A stretch of DNA of 64,000 bases from Luidia sarsii (GCA_949987565.1 OX465104.1:14735789-14799788), one strand, 5' to 3'; shown: positions 24,001 to 30,355, counted from the stretch's first letter. Translations and numbers: made by a program. The notes: generated from the letters alone by a model not told the origin.

Positions 24001-26155
24001 TTTCCTAGGATCACACCCTGCTCTCATTCAAATGCAAACAACCATTGATTGTAAACCTGGCTACAGAAGCTTATGGATCATACAAAGTGAATGCAGCTTT
24101 TATCTATTCAGTAGTCGATTTCACCAAACTCATCGTAACTTACGAATAATGGCAAGGCGATGAGCTATGCACAGAAACCATGCGGTCCAACATGACTTAC
24201 GATGGGTTATCCATCGTAAGTTGAGTTACGATTCATCGTAAGGCTTTGTGAAATCCAGCCCAGGTCAAACAAACAAAGAAAAAACTGACTGGGACCTTTC
24301 TCTTTATTTGATACATTTTGGCTCACATTTCAAAGAATGGCCATCTACATTATTGGGAGGTTTTTTCATGTTTTCACTAATAATTTTAGTAGGAGTTTAC
24401 CATATTGTATGCTGGTGAGCTTTTAATAATCCTTCACTTACAGTTGTAGGCACTTGCATACTTCAAGGTAGGGGCCTACATTTATCAAAGCTAGCTAATT
24501 AATGCAGTCAACTTAAGACAGTGCATAATATACATGTATATCAACCAGTTTGCTCTTTGAAATCTACTTGAATGATGTCTGATAGGGGATAATCAGGAAG
24601 TTGAGGAACACTTGACATCCTGTGCACATACTGTGAGCATACAGTGTTAATTACATGACTAGTGGGATAAATCCTCAATGCATTCTCCTCAAAACAAAAT
24701 TATAATTTTGATAAACGACTAACTGGTGCCCCCACCCCGGCAAAGACTAGTTGACTATAAGGGAATGGCCGGCCACCATCTAAGGGCTTAATACATGTGT
24801 AGCTCAGATGGGAGAGTGCTGGTATGTTAATCCAGAGGTCTCGGGTCTGAGTCCCGGTCCAGTCAAATTTTTTAAATAATGAAATACATAAAACTACTTG
24901 TGAGATATTATTCCTCTTAAAATTTAGTGGGCCTGACGTTTCGATCTTAGCAGGCCTTTGAGAAAGGTCCTGCTAGGATCGAAACGTCAGGCCCACTAAA
25001 TTTTAAGATTTACATTTTGGTAATTTTAGTCAGTAAGCAGTTTGCAACATATTTGTATATCACCTTAAGATATTATTCCTATTTGTTTTCCAAAAAAATC
25101 CCAGTGACCTTTTCTTTTATTTGTTTCACTTAAAATGAAAAAGCTTCATCCACTTTAATAGTGTGATCCATGAACTGATGCTGTAGCCAGGTTTACAACA
25201 ATTTGTTGGTTACACACCAATTGGTTACAGACCAAGTTGGTCATGGACCAAGTTGACTCGAATCGAGTTGGTTACACACTAATTGGTTACAGACCAAGTT
25301 GGTCATGGACCAAGTTGACTCGGATCGAGTTGGTTACACACCAATTGGTTACAGACCAAGTTGGTCATGGACCAAGTTGACTCGGATCGAGTTGGTTATA
25401 CACCAATTGGTTACAGACCAAGTTAGTCATGGACCAAGTTGACTCGGATCGAGTTGGTTACACACTAATTGGTTACAGACCAAGTTGGTCATGGACCAAG
25501 TTGACTCGGATCGAGTTGGTTATACACCAATTGGTTACAGACCAAGTTAGTCATGGACCAAGTTGACTCGAATCGAGTTGGTTACACACTAATTGGTTAC
25601 AGACCAAGTTGGTCATGGACCAAGTTGACTCGGATCGAGTTGGTTACACACCAATTGGTTGCAGACCAAGTTGGTCATGGACCAAGTTGACTCGGATCGA
25701 GTTGGTTATACACCAATTGGTTACAGACCAAGTTGGTTATGGACCAAGTTGACTCGGATCGAGTTGGTTACACACTAATTGGTTCAGACCAAGTTGGTCA
25801 TGGACCAAGTTGACTCGGATCGCGTTGGTTACACACCAATTGGTTACAGACCGAGTTGGTCATGTACTAATTAGTTGACTTGGACCAAGATGGTTACAGA
25901 CCGGATTGGCTGATGACACCTGAAGTTGTTACCTTGGTCTTGGGGAGCTGATCTTCGTATCCTGTGGTGCTCACGGTGGAAGGACAGACGCAATTCGCTC
26001 CGGAACCTCTCCAGACGCCGATCAAGGTGCTCCCTCAAATCCACAACCCCTGCGTCGACCTCATGGGCTGGGGTCGAATGGCCAAAGTCAAGGGTCAACA
26101 GGCCAAGCAGCAGGGTCAGCACTGGGGCTGTGCATGGCAAGGTGATCCTTGCCAT
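2884..26155 (-). CDS. Large secreted EAR-repeat protein with C-terminal DGxVNG repeats (5' part, 18 exons, runs off left edge)
   Basis: Joining 18 exons (26155-25933, 23217-23038, 22126-21850, 20947-20775, 20058-19891, 19210-19104, 18082-17863, 17159-17007, 16420-16247, 15622-15395, 14656-14424, 13609-13423, 12833-12594, 10955-10785, 9754-9533, 8751-8651, 6219-6066, 3054-2884) gives about 1,127 codons with GT-AG junctions and agreeing phases. A signal peptide (residues 1 to ~27) and an RIRR furin-like site (65-68) are followed by seven EAR repeats (about 76-445). A short coiled-coil-like link (about 460-490) then leads into a long array of hydrophobic repeats around DG-x-[VI]-NG and G-x-Q-x-I-x-G. 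Seven EAR repeats form a beta-propeller in LGI proteins and TSPEAR; this protein lacks their LRR or TSPN module upstream. The likely role is extracellular adhesion or matrix. No stop is reached. The function of the C-terminal repeats is unknown. Confidence 0.8.
3246..3698. mobile_element. MITE with 17-bp terminal inverted repeats
   Basis: The left end ATCACTATGAACATCTA (3246-3262) is repeated in inverse at 3682-3698 (TAGATGTTCATAGTGAT). No coding frame inside. Lies in intron 17. Inner arms also pair (GTGAAA and TTTCAC blocks). Confidence 0.75.
4083..6052. repeat. 30-bp minisatellite, about 65 copies, in intron 17
   Basis: The unit is about ACCCCTGAACAGATCC plus TGTGACAGTAACAA, 30 bp. Common variants change TGTGACAG to TATGACAG and AACAA to GACAA. 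Truncated units (GAGACCTGAAC, ATCAGTGACAG) occur near 5490-5790. Because 30 is divisible by three, all frames of many units stay open; the ~420-residue minus frames here are artefacts. The array ends 12 bp from the exon 17 donor. Confidence 0.97.
6066..6219 (-). CDS. EAR-protein gene, exon 17
   Basis: 154 bp, phase 0 in, phase 1 out. Acceptor AATTCAG|GTT, donor CCAGG|GTAATG. Encodes VVKLNAVQTIGVEVKIEED, then the module core DGRVNGLDIS and LSGTQTVQ at the exit. The minisatellite begins 12 bp inside the following intron. Confidence 0.75.
6245..6660. mobile_element. Probable MITE with inverted ATTTGAATCGCGATT arms
   Basis: The left block TGAATCGCGATTCGGACT near 6307 is mirrored by CAATTCAAATCGCGATTA near 6617, ending in GGGAACGGCCC. 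A related copy lies at 60090-60345. No coding content. In intron 16. Confidence 0.55.
6970..8462. repeat. 15-bp satellite, about 99 copies, in intron 16
   Basis: The unit is GAGAAAGGTCTTTGA or GAGAAAGGTCTCTGA, interspersed with GGGACAGGTCTTT blocks (about 7160, 7437, 7746, 8048). A GAGAGAGGGCTCT marker recurs at 7203 and 7788, exactly 585 bp (39 units) apart, so a higher-order duplication is present. The right edge continues into a degenerate Penelope terminal sequence (8447-8535). Confidence 0.95.
8651..8751 (-). CDS. EAR-protein gene, exon 16
   Basis: 101 bp, phase 1 in, phase 0 out. Acceptor GACAG|GCC, donor ACG|GTGAGA. Encodes FKELVKIGGDLELGAGINI, then SGVDLPKLN, with the INISGVDL form of the DGxVNG module. 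Confidence 0.7.
8935..9040. repeat. Dispersed repeat family B (CTGATGAC...GGCAG...CTGCCC...GAGTTACC)
   Basis: Contains CTGATGA (8940-8946), a GGCAG/CTGCC pair, AGAAAGC, GAGTTACCAGCTC and TTTTCAGAGCC. Related copies at 13680-13870, 30890-31050, 35630-35705, 49825-49975, 54395-54610 and 61015-61260, several of them palindromic around the GGTGTCAC block. Resembles a hammerhead-type retroelement terminus; not proven. Confidence 0.7.
9533..9754 (-). CDS. EAR-protein gene, exon 15
   Basis: 222 bp, phase 1-1. Acceptor CATCAG|TGC, donor GAAG|GTGAGT. Encodes VRANITVDELISGVNLTLLQ near the start and LVLVNDTIDGYKLSKDLVKL near the end, ending GVSTIEG. Two copies of the module core. Confidence 0.75.
9890..10475 (+). 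mobile_element. Two tRNA-derived SINE copies in intron 14
   Basis: The copies at about 9890-10030 and 10290-10475 share CCCGGCAAAGA, TTGACTATTT, AGGCC-CCATC, a tRNA-like body (TAGCTCAGATGGGAGAGCG, an A box, and GGGTTCAAGTCC, a B box) and a tail TTTCTTTGCC. The better copy can fold as a tRNA with an anticodon-like GTT, but it lacks a clean acceptor stem. It is one of about ten family copies in the window. Confidence 0.75.
10785..10955 (-). CDS. EAR-protein gene, exon 14
   Basis: 171 bp, phase 1-1, same length and phase as exon 18. Acceptor ATCTAG|AAC, donor GAAG|GTAAGC. Encodes ELVSFTQTIGVDGDIEAQTN, then VATYDISELPS and GPKRFTNNAE. Confidence 0.7.
11027..11529. mobile_element. MITE, ~500 bp, CCGCGTTTCCACTGGACT inverted ends
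   Basis: The left end CCGCGTTTCCACTGGACT (11031) is mirrored by AGTCCAGTGGAAATGCGG (ending 11524), flanked by TA. The interior is rich in GGTTAAATTT and GGTTACTTTTACC blocks that also pair. A related element with CTGCACTGGACTT ends lies at 21144-21592. Confidence 0.8.
12206..12575. mobile_element. MITE copy 1 (CAATACAACATTGG ends)
   Basis: About 370 bp with ends CCAATACAACATTGG and CCCAATGTTGTATTGGGCC. A closely similar full copy in the same orientation is at 47394-47765. No coding content. Confidence 0.8.
12594..12833 (-). CDS. EAR-protein gene, exon 13
   Basis: 240 bp, phase 1-1. Acceptor TCCAG|ACA, donor CCG|GTGACT. Encodes KKYFDGTVTIGSNVMVVSAI, then VHLDDSLTLSGFLNEISL, ending QGEQDISG, the recurrent exit motif of these exons. 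Confidence 0.75.
12950..13330 (+). mobile_element. tRNA-derived SINE with upstream conserved part
   Basis: The tRNA-like part (GGATAGCTCAGATGGAAGAG, B box GGGTTCAAGTCC) is at 13250-13320. It is preceded by the CCCCGGCAAAGACTAG block and, from about 12990, by a conserved leader (CATTCAGATGCAAACAACTA, TGTAAACCTGGCTACGGCA) also seen at 24010-24090 and, inverted, near 25180. This suggests a composite element longer than the tRNA head. Confidence 0.7.
13423..13609 (-). CDS. EAR-protein gene, exon 12
   Basis: 187 bp, phase 0 in, phase 1 out. Acceptor CTACAG|GTG, donor CTCG|GTAAGA. Encodes VDLSVFEPQLVPLATGGELS, GRITFRGLVRV, DLVDGVNVTELDSV, ending TRQDILG. Confidence 0.75.
14010..14345 (-). mobile_element. 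Penelope-like element 3' fragment (antisense)
   Basis: Read on the minus strand, 14345-14280 matches the end of the Penelope-like ORF at 37190-37260 (block with ACCACATGG and CATCCAGGAGGG). It then continues through the CT-rich 3' region to the terminal GATCCTAGCAG sequence at about 14030. A decayed 3' end with no open frame. Confidence 0.7.
14424..14656 (-). CDS. EAR-protein gene, exon 11
   Basis: 233 bp, phase 1 in, phase 0 out. Acceptor TTTTCAG|CTGACG, donor ACT|GTGAGC. Encodes VMTVTGLQYPMGSLSFYDL, DNVTVDGFVNSFNMSAD, ending AEGKTIDT. Confidence 0.75.
14757..15260. repeat. 39-bp satellite, about 12 copies, built from a Penelope terminal sequence
   Basis: Unit GATCCTAGCAGGACCTTTC followed by TCAAAGGCAGAATGTCTTTC, 39 bp, divisible by three, so all frames look open (about 130-220 residues). 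The unit is the terminal sequence of the Penelope-like element. Penelope relics flank it on both sides (14010-14345, 15299-15345, 15685-15930). Confidence 0.95.
15395..15622 (-). CDS. EAR-protein gene, exon 10
   Basis: 228 bp, phase 1-1. Acceptor CATCAG|CCC, donor CCAA|GTAGGG. Encodes STINGINVKTLNDSVVWLTG, DQTIDGLVTLTENVTL, then NLDVDGDINGIDIP: the clearest two-module exon and the best statement of the repeat consensus. Confidence 0.8.
15685..15930 (-). mobile_element. Decayed Penelope-like element 3' fragment
   Basis: Terminal-like AATCCTAGCACAACCTTTC, then a GA-rich stretch that is the reverse complement of the CT-rich 3' region seen at 37310-37500. Strongly diverged. Confidence 0.55.
16247..16420 (-). 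CDS. EAR-protein gene, exon 9
   Basis: 174 bp, phase 1-1. Acceptor CCCAG|GCAAAG, donor TCCT|GTAAGA. Encodes AVLTIQNLTVVEDYSF, DSPVLDDGIRIEDRL, ending VVTISGVQNIS. First exon of the C-terminal repeat region. Confidence 0.7.
16470..16995. repeat. ~37-bp minisatellite, about 14 degenerate copies, in intron 8
   Basis: Unit about GGGTATCTCCCACTGGGTGC + CTGTACCCCTCTTCACT. Right end only ~10 bp from the exon 8 donor (17005-17006). Low-complexity open frames of 70-135 residues here are not genes. Confidence 0.9.
17007..17159 (-). CDS. EAR-protein gene, exon 8 (coiled-coil-like link)
   Basis: 153 bp, phase 1-1. Acceptor TGCCAG|TCAAA (another AG lies 10 bp inside, so the exact start is less sure), donor ACAG|GTACGC. 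Encodes CMQQLESGLSDLSSEVDDL and HRELEDTLKLDGDQI: heptad-like Leu/Val spacing suggests a short coiled coil linking the propeller to the repeats. Confidence 0.65.
17400..17600 (-). mobile_element. tRNA-derived SINE (reverse orientation)
   Basis: Carries the reverse complement of the tRNA-like head (ACTGAGGCTATCCAGCC, GGTGGCCTCCCAAATAGTC, AACTAGTCTTTGCCGGGG). In intron 7. Same family as the copies at 10290 and 13170. Confidence 0.7.
17863..18082 (-). CDS. EAR-protein gene, exon 7 (EAR repeats 6-7)
   Basis: 220 bp, phase 0 in, phase 1 out. Acceptor CCCTAG|GGGGTG, donor TATG|GTGAGA. Encodes VTIYEFGVDAEW, then RAAVKVVDTASDIFIVVADS and NGTTNVFQV: hydrophobic F/IVVA strand and V-F-Q-V exit typical of an EAR repeat. 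Confidence 0.8.
18190..19040. repeat. (TCC)n-type triplet repeat region, intron 6
   Basis: About 850 bp of CCTCCTCC-TCCACCACC units with longer-range periodicity (CGACTACCACCTCCTTCACC recurs about six times). It yields ~300-residue Ser/Thr, Pro and Glu/Val frames on both strands. It lies between a good donor (19103) and acceptor (18083), so it is intronic. Confidence 0.95.
19104..19210 (-). CDS. EAR-protein gene, exon 6 (EAR repeat 6)
   Basis: 107 bp, phase 1 in, phase 0 out. Acceptor CACCAG|GTTTG, donor GAG|GTGAGC. Encodes LQFVEYQRISTRDASQWE then LPNGEVLLILSSEE, the F..V..I....A..W.....G..LL... pattern of EAR repeats. Confidence 0.75.
19358..19694. mobile_element. hAT-like MITE (CAAAGATCTTATAG ends), copy 1
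   Basis: Terminal inverted repeats CAAAGATCTTATAGC.../...GCTATAAGATCTTTG. Flanked by 8-bp duplications GTTCATAC (19350-19357) and GTCCATAC (19695-19702), one mismatch. An 8-bp duplication with T at position 2 and A at 7 fits hAT. In intron 5. Related copies at 53560 and 53929. Confidence 0.85.
19891..20058 (-). CDS. EAR-protein gene, exon 5 (EAR repeat 5)
   Basis: 168 bp, phase 1-1. Acceptor GCACAG|ACAC, donor TCAG|GTACGC. Encodes LVRVQTLPTSAPKDVEAFSM, HGEHYLAVANSG and SSIYWWSG: the A-F..-G..YLAVAN....S.IY.W core is a textbook EAR repeat. Confidence 0.85.
20265..20400 (-). mobile_element. tRNA-derived SINE (reverse orientation)
   Basis: Reverse complement of the family head: CATCTGAGCTATCCAGCCC, TTAGATGGTGGC, AACTAGTCTTTGCCGGGG. 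In intron 4, directly beside the next MITE. Confidence 0.7.
20402..20647. mobile_element. Short MITE, 23-bp ends AGGCCCTTTTCCAAAACC...
   Basis: Left end AGGCCCTTTTCCAAAACCCG, right end CGGGTTTTGGAAAAGGGCCT, exact inverses. The inner arms (GGCTCAGGCTCCGGCT and inverse) also pair. 246 bp, no coding content. Confidence 0.85.
20775..20947 (-). CDS. EAR-protein gene, exon 4 (EAR repeats 3-4)
   Basis: 173 bp, phase 2 in, phase 1 out. Acceptor GGCAG|GGTC, donor CCG|GTAAGA. Encodes VFVFSGAHFDLIASVQTYGA (end of repeat 3), then VIEIEWEPYIIVAQYIDNEG and SIVYKFRTG (repeat 4). Confidence 0.85.
21000..21118 (+). repeat. Solo Penelope-type terminal sequence
   Basis: Matches the left end of the element at 36093: ATACACAAAAATGTTGCAAAC, then GATGTTTCGATCCTAGCAGG. 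Half-copy only. Confidence 0.75.
21144..21592. mobile_element. MITE related to the one at 11027
   Basis: Ends AAGCCCTGTCTGCACTGGAC and GTCCAGTGCGGACAAGGCTT. The same interior plan (TTACTTCTACCGGCCAACT, CATCCGGCC) is shared with 11027-11529, so the two belong to one superfamily with diverged ends. In intron 3. Confidence 0.8.
21850..22126 (-). CDS. EAR-protein gene, exon 3 (EAR repeats 2-3)
   Basis: 277 bp, phase 1 in, phase 2 out. Acceptor GCACAG|TCG, donor TCAA|GTATGC. Encodes VVAMEAFLVDGQIYIAVANQ...AKIYRFD (repeat 2) and ASDIRSFDFEGDVYLVLTEF (start of repeat 3). Strongest EAR evidence in the window. Confidence 0.9.
23038..23217 (-). CDS. EAR-protein gene, exon 2 (EAR repeat 1)
   Basis: 180 bp, phase 1-1. 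Acceptor TCGCAG|ACATGG, donor CACAA|GTAGGC. Encodes VTVLAQFFVNLKDYIVVGRE...SSAEILRFD, a full EAR repeat. Confidence 0.85.
23810..24258. mobile_element. SINE (reverse) followed by a small palindromic MITE
   Basis: 23810-24000 is a reverse SINE head (CATCTGAGCTATCCAGCCC). At 24117-24258 lies a fold-back unit with TTTCACCAAACTCATCGTAA and AGGCTTTGTGAAATCCA ends and repeated CTTACGAT blocks, also found at 51265-51411, 51538-51689 and 61664-61823. In intron 1. Confidence 0.65.
24715..25075. mobile_element. SINE copy plus palindromic Penelope-terminal unit
   Basis: 24715-24880: SINE head in plus orientation (GTAGCTCAGATGGGAGAG, B-box variant GGGTCTGAGTCC). 24895-25075: left terminal sequence (GGGCCTGACGTTTCGATC) directly joined to its inverse (GATCGAAACGTCAGGCCC), then the outer arm to GTTTGCAACAT. 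This looks like an element deleted down to its two ends. Confidence 0.75.
25196..25905. repeat. 62-bp minisatellite, about 11 copies, in intron 1
   Basis: Unit GTTGGTTACACACCAATTGG + TTACAGACCAAGTTGGTCAT + GGACCAAGTTGACTCGGATCGA. Unit subtypes (CACTAATT, CACCAATT, TATACCAATT) follow a mostly three-unit cycle, i.e. a ~186-bp higher-order period. Ends ~25 bp from the exon 1 donor. Confidence 0.95.
25933..26155 (-). CDS. EAR-protein gene, exon 1 (start codon, signal peptide, basic RIRR region)
   Basis: ATG at 26155 in strong context (GCCATGG). 223 bp, phase 1 out, donor CAAG|GTAACA. Signal peptide core PVLTLLLGLLTLDFG. Residues 41-68 are strongly basic and end in RIRR|SA, a candidate proprotein-convertase site. 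An AG after a T-rich run just upstream could be an acceptor for a 5'UTR intron. Confidence 0.75.
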
Positions 26156-28040
26156 GGCTGGACGTATGGAAATTTAAAAAAATGAATATCAAAAACACTT
26201 CAATCCTAGAAGTGGCCAATTTCATTAAGCCGAAAATTTGCTCAACCAAATTAGTATTTAGTTGGTGTTTTTTTTACTAAAATGTATTTAGTGTGGAGCA
26301 ACCAACATCACAATACAAGTCAAGTGCAACAAGCATCAAGTGAAATATGCTGGGCAATCTCGTTTTAACCAGAGAGGAAATTTCTGGCTGAGCAAATTTC
26401 CATCCTTAAGCAGCTCAATGAAATTGGGCTCATGACATTTCTGAAAGGCAGAAAATGGATGAAATTATAATTTGAAAGATGTTTCAAGTTATTCAAAATC
26501 ATCGGTTCTCCAGTGATATATACCATTTAACTTGAAAGTACTGATTTAAAAATATTTCAAGCTTATCTCTAATAATTTTATTTCTTAAAGTGAATGTTGG
26601 AAACTGCTTACTGACTAAAATTACCAGCTTACCAGAGGACCTTTCTCAAATTTCCTTTCTCAAATTTTGAGAATTCTATTTGTTGATTTATTTGTGTGCT
26701 AACTGTAATTAATTGTTATTGTTCAGGTTTTTTTGTGTGTTTTGGTGTTAACTATATTCTTTTTTACTGTAAAATCCATTGCAATTCAGTTTTTAACTGC
26801 AATGATGGATTGAAATAATTAAACCACTCTGAAAGGATATGAAATGAATTCTGTGCCTTATGAACTCAGTCTAACAAATGACACACATAAACACTTCATG
26901 TTTGTCCGGGTACATGTACCACGCCTGTTTGGGGAAGCATAGGCCAATTTGTTCTCTCTACCTCTGAGTTGCCAACAAGTCTGTCGTGCAAGTTTTGTGT
27001 CTATCTGTTTTTTGTTTAAAGATGCAACCAAGGGACCAGCCTACGGTAGCTCTGTACGTATTACTCATTTAAAATATTCAAATAATGTAACACAGTAGTG
27101 GGAAAGATTTTACACCATAAAATGGTATCCATGGTCTGGTCATGGAGGTAGGAGCCTCCATGGTCTGACACAACCTCTTGCAAAACAAAATGGACTTACA
27201 ACAATAGGCCTACAAGTTAGTTTTCCCTCCTAAAACTGAAACGATTTTTTTAAAGTATGGTCATTGCCTTACCTGACTTAATTAGTGATTATGTAGGGGA
27301 AAAACTAATCAAATCGGTGACAAGTGCACTGACTTTACTGCTCAGCATCTAATTTTTGACCACACATGTACAGTTGCAAGACCCCCCCCCCCCAAAAAAA
27401 ATGGAAAGTAAAAGGGAGCAAAAGAGGTACAGTAATGTTACTGTAGCTAGCAGCAAATCTTCCTAGGATAATGGACTGATTATTCCACGTGCGTGCGGGG
27501 ACCAGAGCGGTTCAATTTCTTATATTCACCTCAGAAAGAGCAGAAAGGATTTCTTTCCCGGTGTGCTGACAACATTCAATCCACCAAAAGAGACGAATTT
27601 TCTCCTTCAGTTTTCAAGTTTAAGCAAATTAGGCTTACTACTTGTACTTTGTAGTTCTTTTTGTACTAGTACGAGTAGATTGAGCTGATAAACGGTGATA
27701 TTTCCGAGGAAAAGCTTACAACCATTCGGGTCTGGCAAGGGAGGGACCACGCCTTCCTTACCTTGATTTCCCGATGTCCGACGAAGAAGTCGATGCAAAT
27801 TTTTTTCCGGTCACACTGACCCACAAAACACCACCAGAAGTAACAGAATACCGGCTTCAAAATGCAGCAATTGGCATAGTTCGAGTGCAGTTCGACTTGT
27901 GAAGACTTAAAACCTGGGGTCGGAAAACGTGGAAAGAGACGAGTGGCGACTGGTACTGGTAGTGGTACTGGTAGTGGTAGTGCCACCTACTCAGACGATC
28001 TTTCCCTGGCAACCTCGTTCCCGCCCTCTACTGGCCAGCA

Positions 28041-28175
28041 ATGGCTAAGCGCCACGAGACACCTCCGTCCACCGCCAACAAGACCGCCGCCAGTGCTCAC
28101 ATGCACAATATGAAAACTTTCAAGGAGCAGACCGCAATGGACGTTCGGGAAGAATTCTGGAGAAATACCTAGCGG
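28041..28175 (+). CDS. Candidate small ORF, 44 codons, unknown
   Basis: ATGGCTAAGCGCC start (AGCAATGG context), stop TAG. Hydrophilic and basic, with METFKEQ-like helical end (NMKTFKEQTAMDVREEFW). No homologue recognised. Could be a first exon or chance. Kept only because the CpG-rich DNA around it looks like a promoter. Confidence 0.2.
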
Positions 28176-28409
28176 TTGCGCTTCTATTCAAATGCCGCCT
28201 GACCCTCAGCGCACTCTTTAGTTGCCACGAACTGGGTATCTTAGGAGAAATTACGTCAGAGTTTACCGCCTCTTACGTGTACGACTTCTAAGTTATACGA
28301 TGTGTAAAGGGTGCGCAATTTAACTCGTTCGGACGAGATTTTGTACGTACAACTCGTACGATTCATAAGTCGTACGTATGCGCACGCATACGTTTTGCTT
28401 TGTATACCC

Positions 28410-28740
28410 GTTAGCGGCCATTCCGCAGTTGCGCAATCCCGGAGTGTTGGTACTTGGTAGCGATGTTCCCAATCCCACCGAGGTGTAAAACAAGTAGAAA
28501 ATGAGGTCTATTTCCGACACCATGCACTCACGTTCGTATTTCAAAGTCTTTGAAACTCACCGAAATGGCCCGTACAAACTCGGTGATTACAATCTTCTGA
28601 ACAACATCATCCATATTTAAAAACATGTTGACAATTTACTAGAAATCCTAATTTTCCTACGTGTATTTTCTTACGTGTAGCGAGCGAGATATCCGTGTCG
28701 TTCACACGCCTAGCGGATAGCAAGTAGTGTATGACGTTCG
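28410..28740. repeat. Dispersed repeat, inverse copy at 56440-56705
   Basis: Shared blocks: GGCCATTCCGC, TTGCGCAATCCCGG, GACAATTTACTAGAAAT and GCAAGTAGTGTATGACG, in the same order on opposite strands. Flanking CGTACG-rich arms suggest a MITE. Confidence 0.6.
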
Positions 28741-29028
28741 CTTGTGAAACCTCTCATACGACTTACTCGTACGCACATACATCTAATTCGTACGTACGTG
28801 GTATAAGTCCTACATGTACGTATGAAGTCGTAGGTCAGGGAGGGGATTTATTTGTCACCATAGTCCTAACAGTATTCAATGCTTTTCTTCTCCGTTTAGT
28901 CGTCTAAAGATCACTGTGCAACACCCATGTTAGGTCAATTGCTATTTTGGGATTTAAAAAGAACCCACACAATTCGTCACTGACAACAAGAAAAATACAG
29001 GAAGCAATCTCTAATTGGTTGGACAGTT

Positions 29029-29034
29029 TTTATT
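29029..29034 (-). terminator. Candidate PDI polyadenylation signal AATAAA
   Basis: AATAAA on the minus strand about 1.3 kb past the PDI stop, followed within 40-50 bp by a TTTTTCTTGTTGTC U/GU-rich tract as expected of a downstream element. No other AATAAA on that strand was noticed nearer the stop. Confidence 0.4.
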
Positions 29035-30355
29035 GGTCGTCTTTATGTTCAACATTTCTTGTGAAATGCCGTTTGGCCTTTTCCCACAAGTAAAGAAACC
29101 TCATTTCTTCAAGGATCAAGAAAAATAAAAAAAAGCTTGATTTTAATACCTCACTGATAATAATTTATGGATTTGATAGTAAAGCTAATGGAGTTTTATA
29201 AGATAAAGCATGTTTAATCAACTTTAAACCCAGCCTTTTCAATGTCATACAATTTTGTGTGAAAAAAAGTATATTTCTAGGATATTCCATGGTGGGGCAA
29301 GGCATTATCATAATACTTTTCCTTTGTTCATTACACTTGTTCAAGGGCCCCATATAATCAAGCAAAAAAAACCACACAAATGATTTATGTTCCCTCACAA
29401 ATTTTGTTCAAGGGGCCATCGCATGGCGATAAGTATCAGGGGTTTTCTCACGAAACCTGGTGGAGATTTTGGCACCAACTGAAAACAACCGTCAAGAACA
29501 TAATCATATTAGCTGAATTTCTTTTTTCAAAAAAAAGAAAACGTTGAATGCTACACATAACAGTGTTTGCTTATCACAAAGACATTGTACAGCGATACCA
29601 CGATAAATAACACTACCTTTCCGAGTATTATAAAACACTGCACAATACCTCTGTAGACAGATGGAGCATTTTCACATGATAAAACAAATGCAACATCAGA
29701 ATCACAATAGAGTGATTGCTCTACTTATAAAAAAATGTTTACTATCATCCTTCGTTTCAGTTATTTTTTTACTCCGTCTTATCAGAAGGTACCGATAAAA
29801 CAAGATTCCAGAGTCACCCAAACGGTCTGAGAAGGATGGTACACTTCCTGCGATTCTTGGCGACTGGACATATTCTGAAAACATCTTCGGCTTGCATTCT
29901 AAGTGCCGATTTCATTTGTATCAGTTCACCAAAGTAAAAAAAAATGTAATAAAATTTTAGGGAAAAAGGGCAATGTGATTTTGAGAGCAATTTTGATCTC
30001 CACATTTAAAAAAAAAAAAAAAAAAAAAAATACAATCGGAAACTCCAAAAATTTGAAATCCTCAAAATTAATCCAGAGTGGGATAAGAATCACCCAGAAC
30101 AAAAACAAATAGACAGCAACCAAAAAGGAATAGTCATTTCTTGGTTTGTTGCGGAGGCCGAAAAAACTCCAAAACAAACAAACAATGACTAAAAAATGTA
30201 CATCCTAAAATGAGAAGGCTGAGGGGTGGGAGTTGGCTAAATGTTGGCTGACTGTTGGAATATCCACGGCAATAGCAGAGGCTGTCTGGACTGCACAGAT
30301 GGGCGACGGAGAGAGACGAGCTGATGACAGACAGACATATGGCAGGACAGTTGGC

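Larger units (their letters stand above)
26156..28980. other. Intergenic region upstream of the EAR gene; CpG-rich part at 27730-28300
   Basis: 26156-27400 is AT-rich with no gene seen. 27730-28300 is CpG-rich and promoter-like. It holds a minus-strand donor (AATCAAG|GTAAGG, exon edge 27762) that could end a 5'UTR exon of the EAR gene, and a 44-codon plus-strand ORF (28041-28175) in good start context. 28410-28740 is a repeat whose inverse is at 56440-56705; 28320-28830 is rich in CGTACG palindromes. Confidence 0.5.

Noticed and set aside
25926..26185. Plus-strand ORFs of 73-83 residues opposite exon 1
   Set aside because: Shadows of the minus-strand signal-peptide exon.
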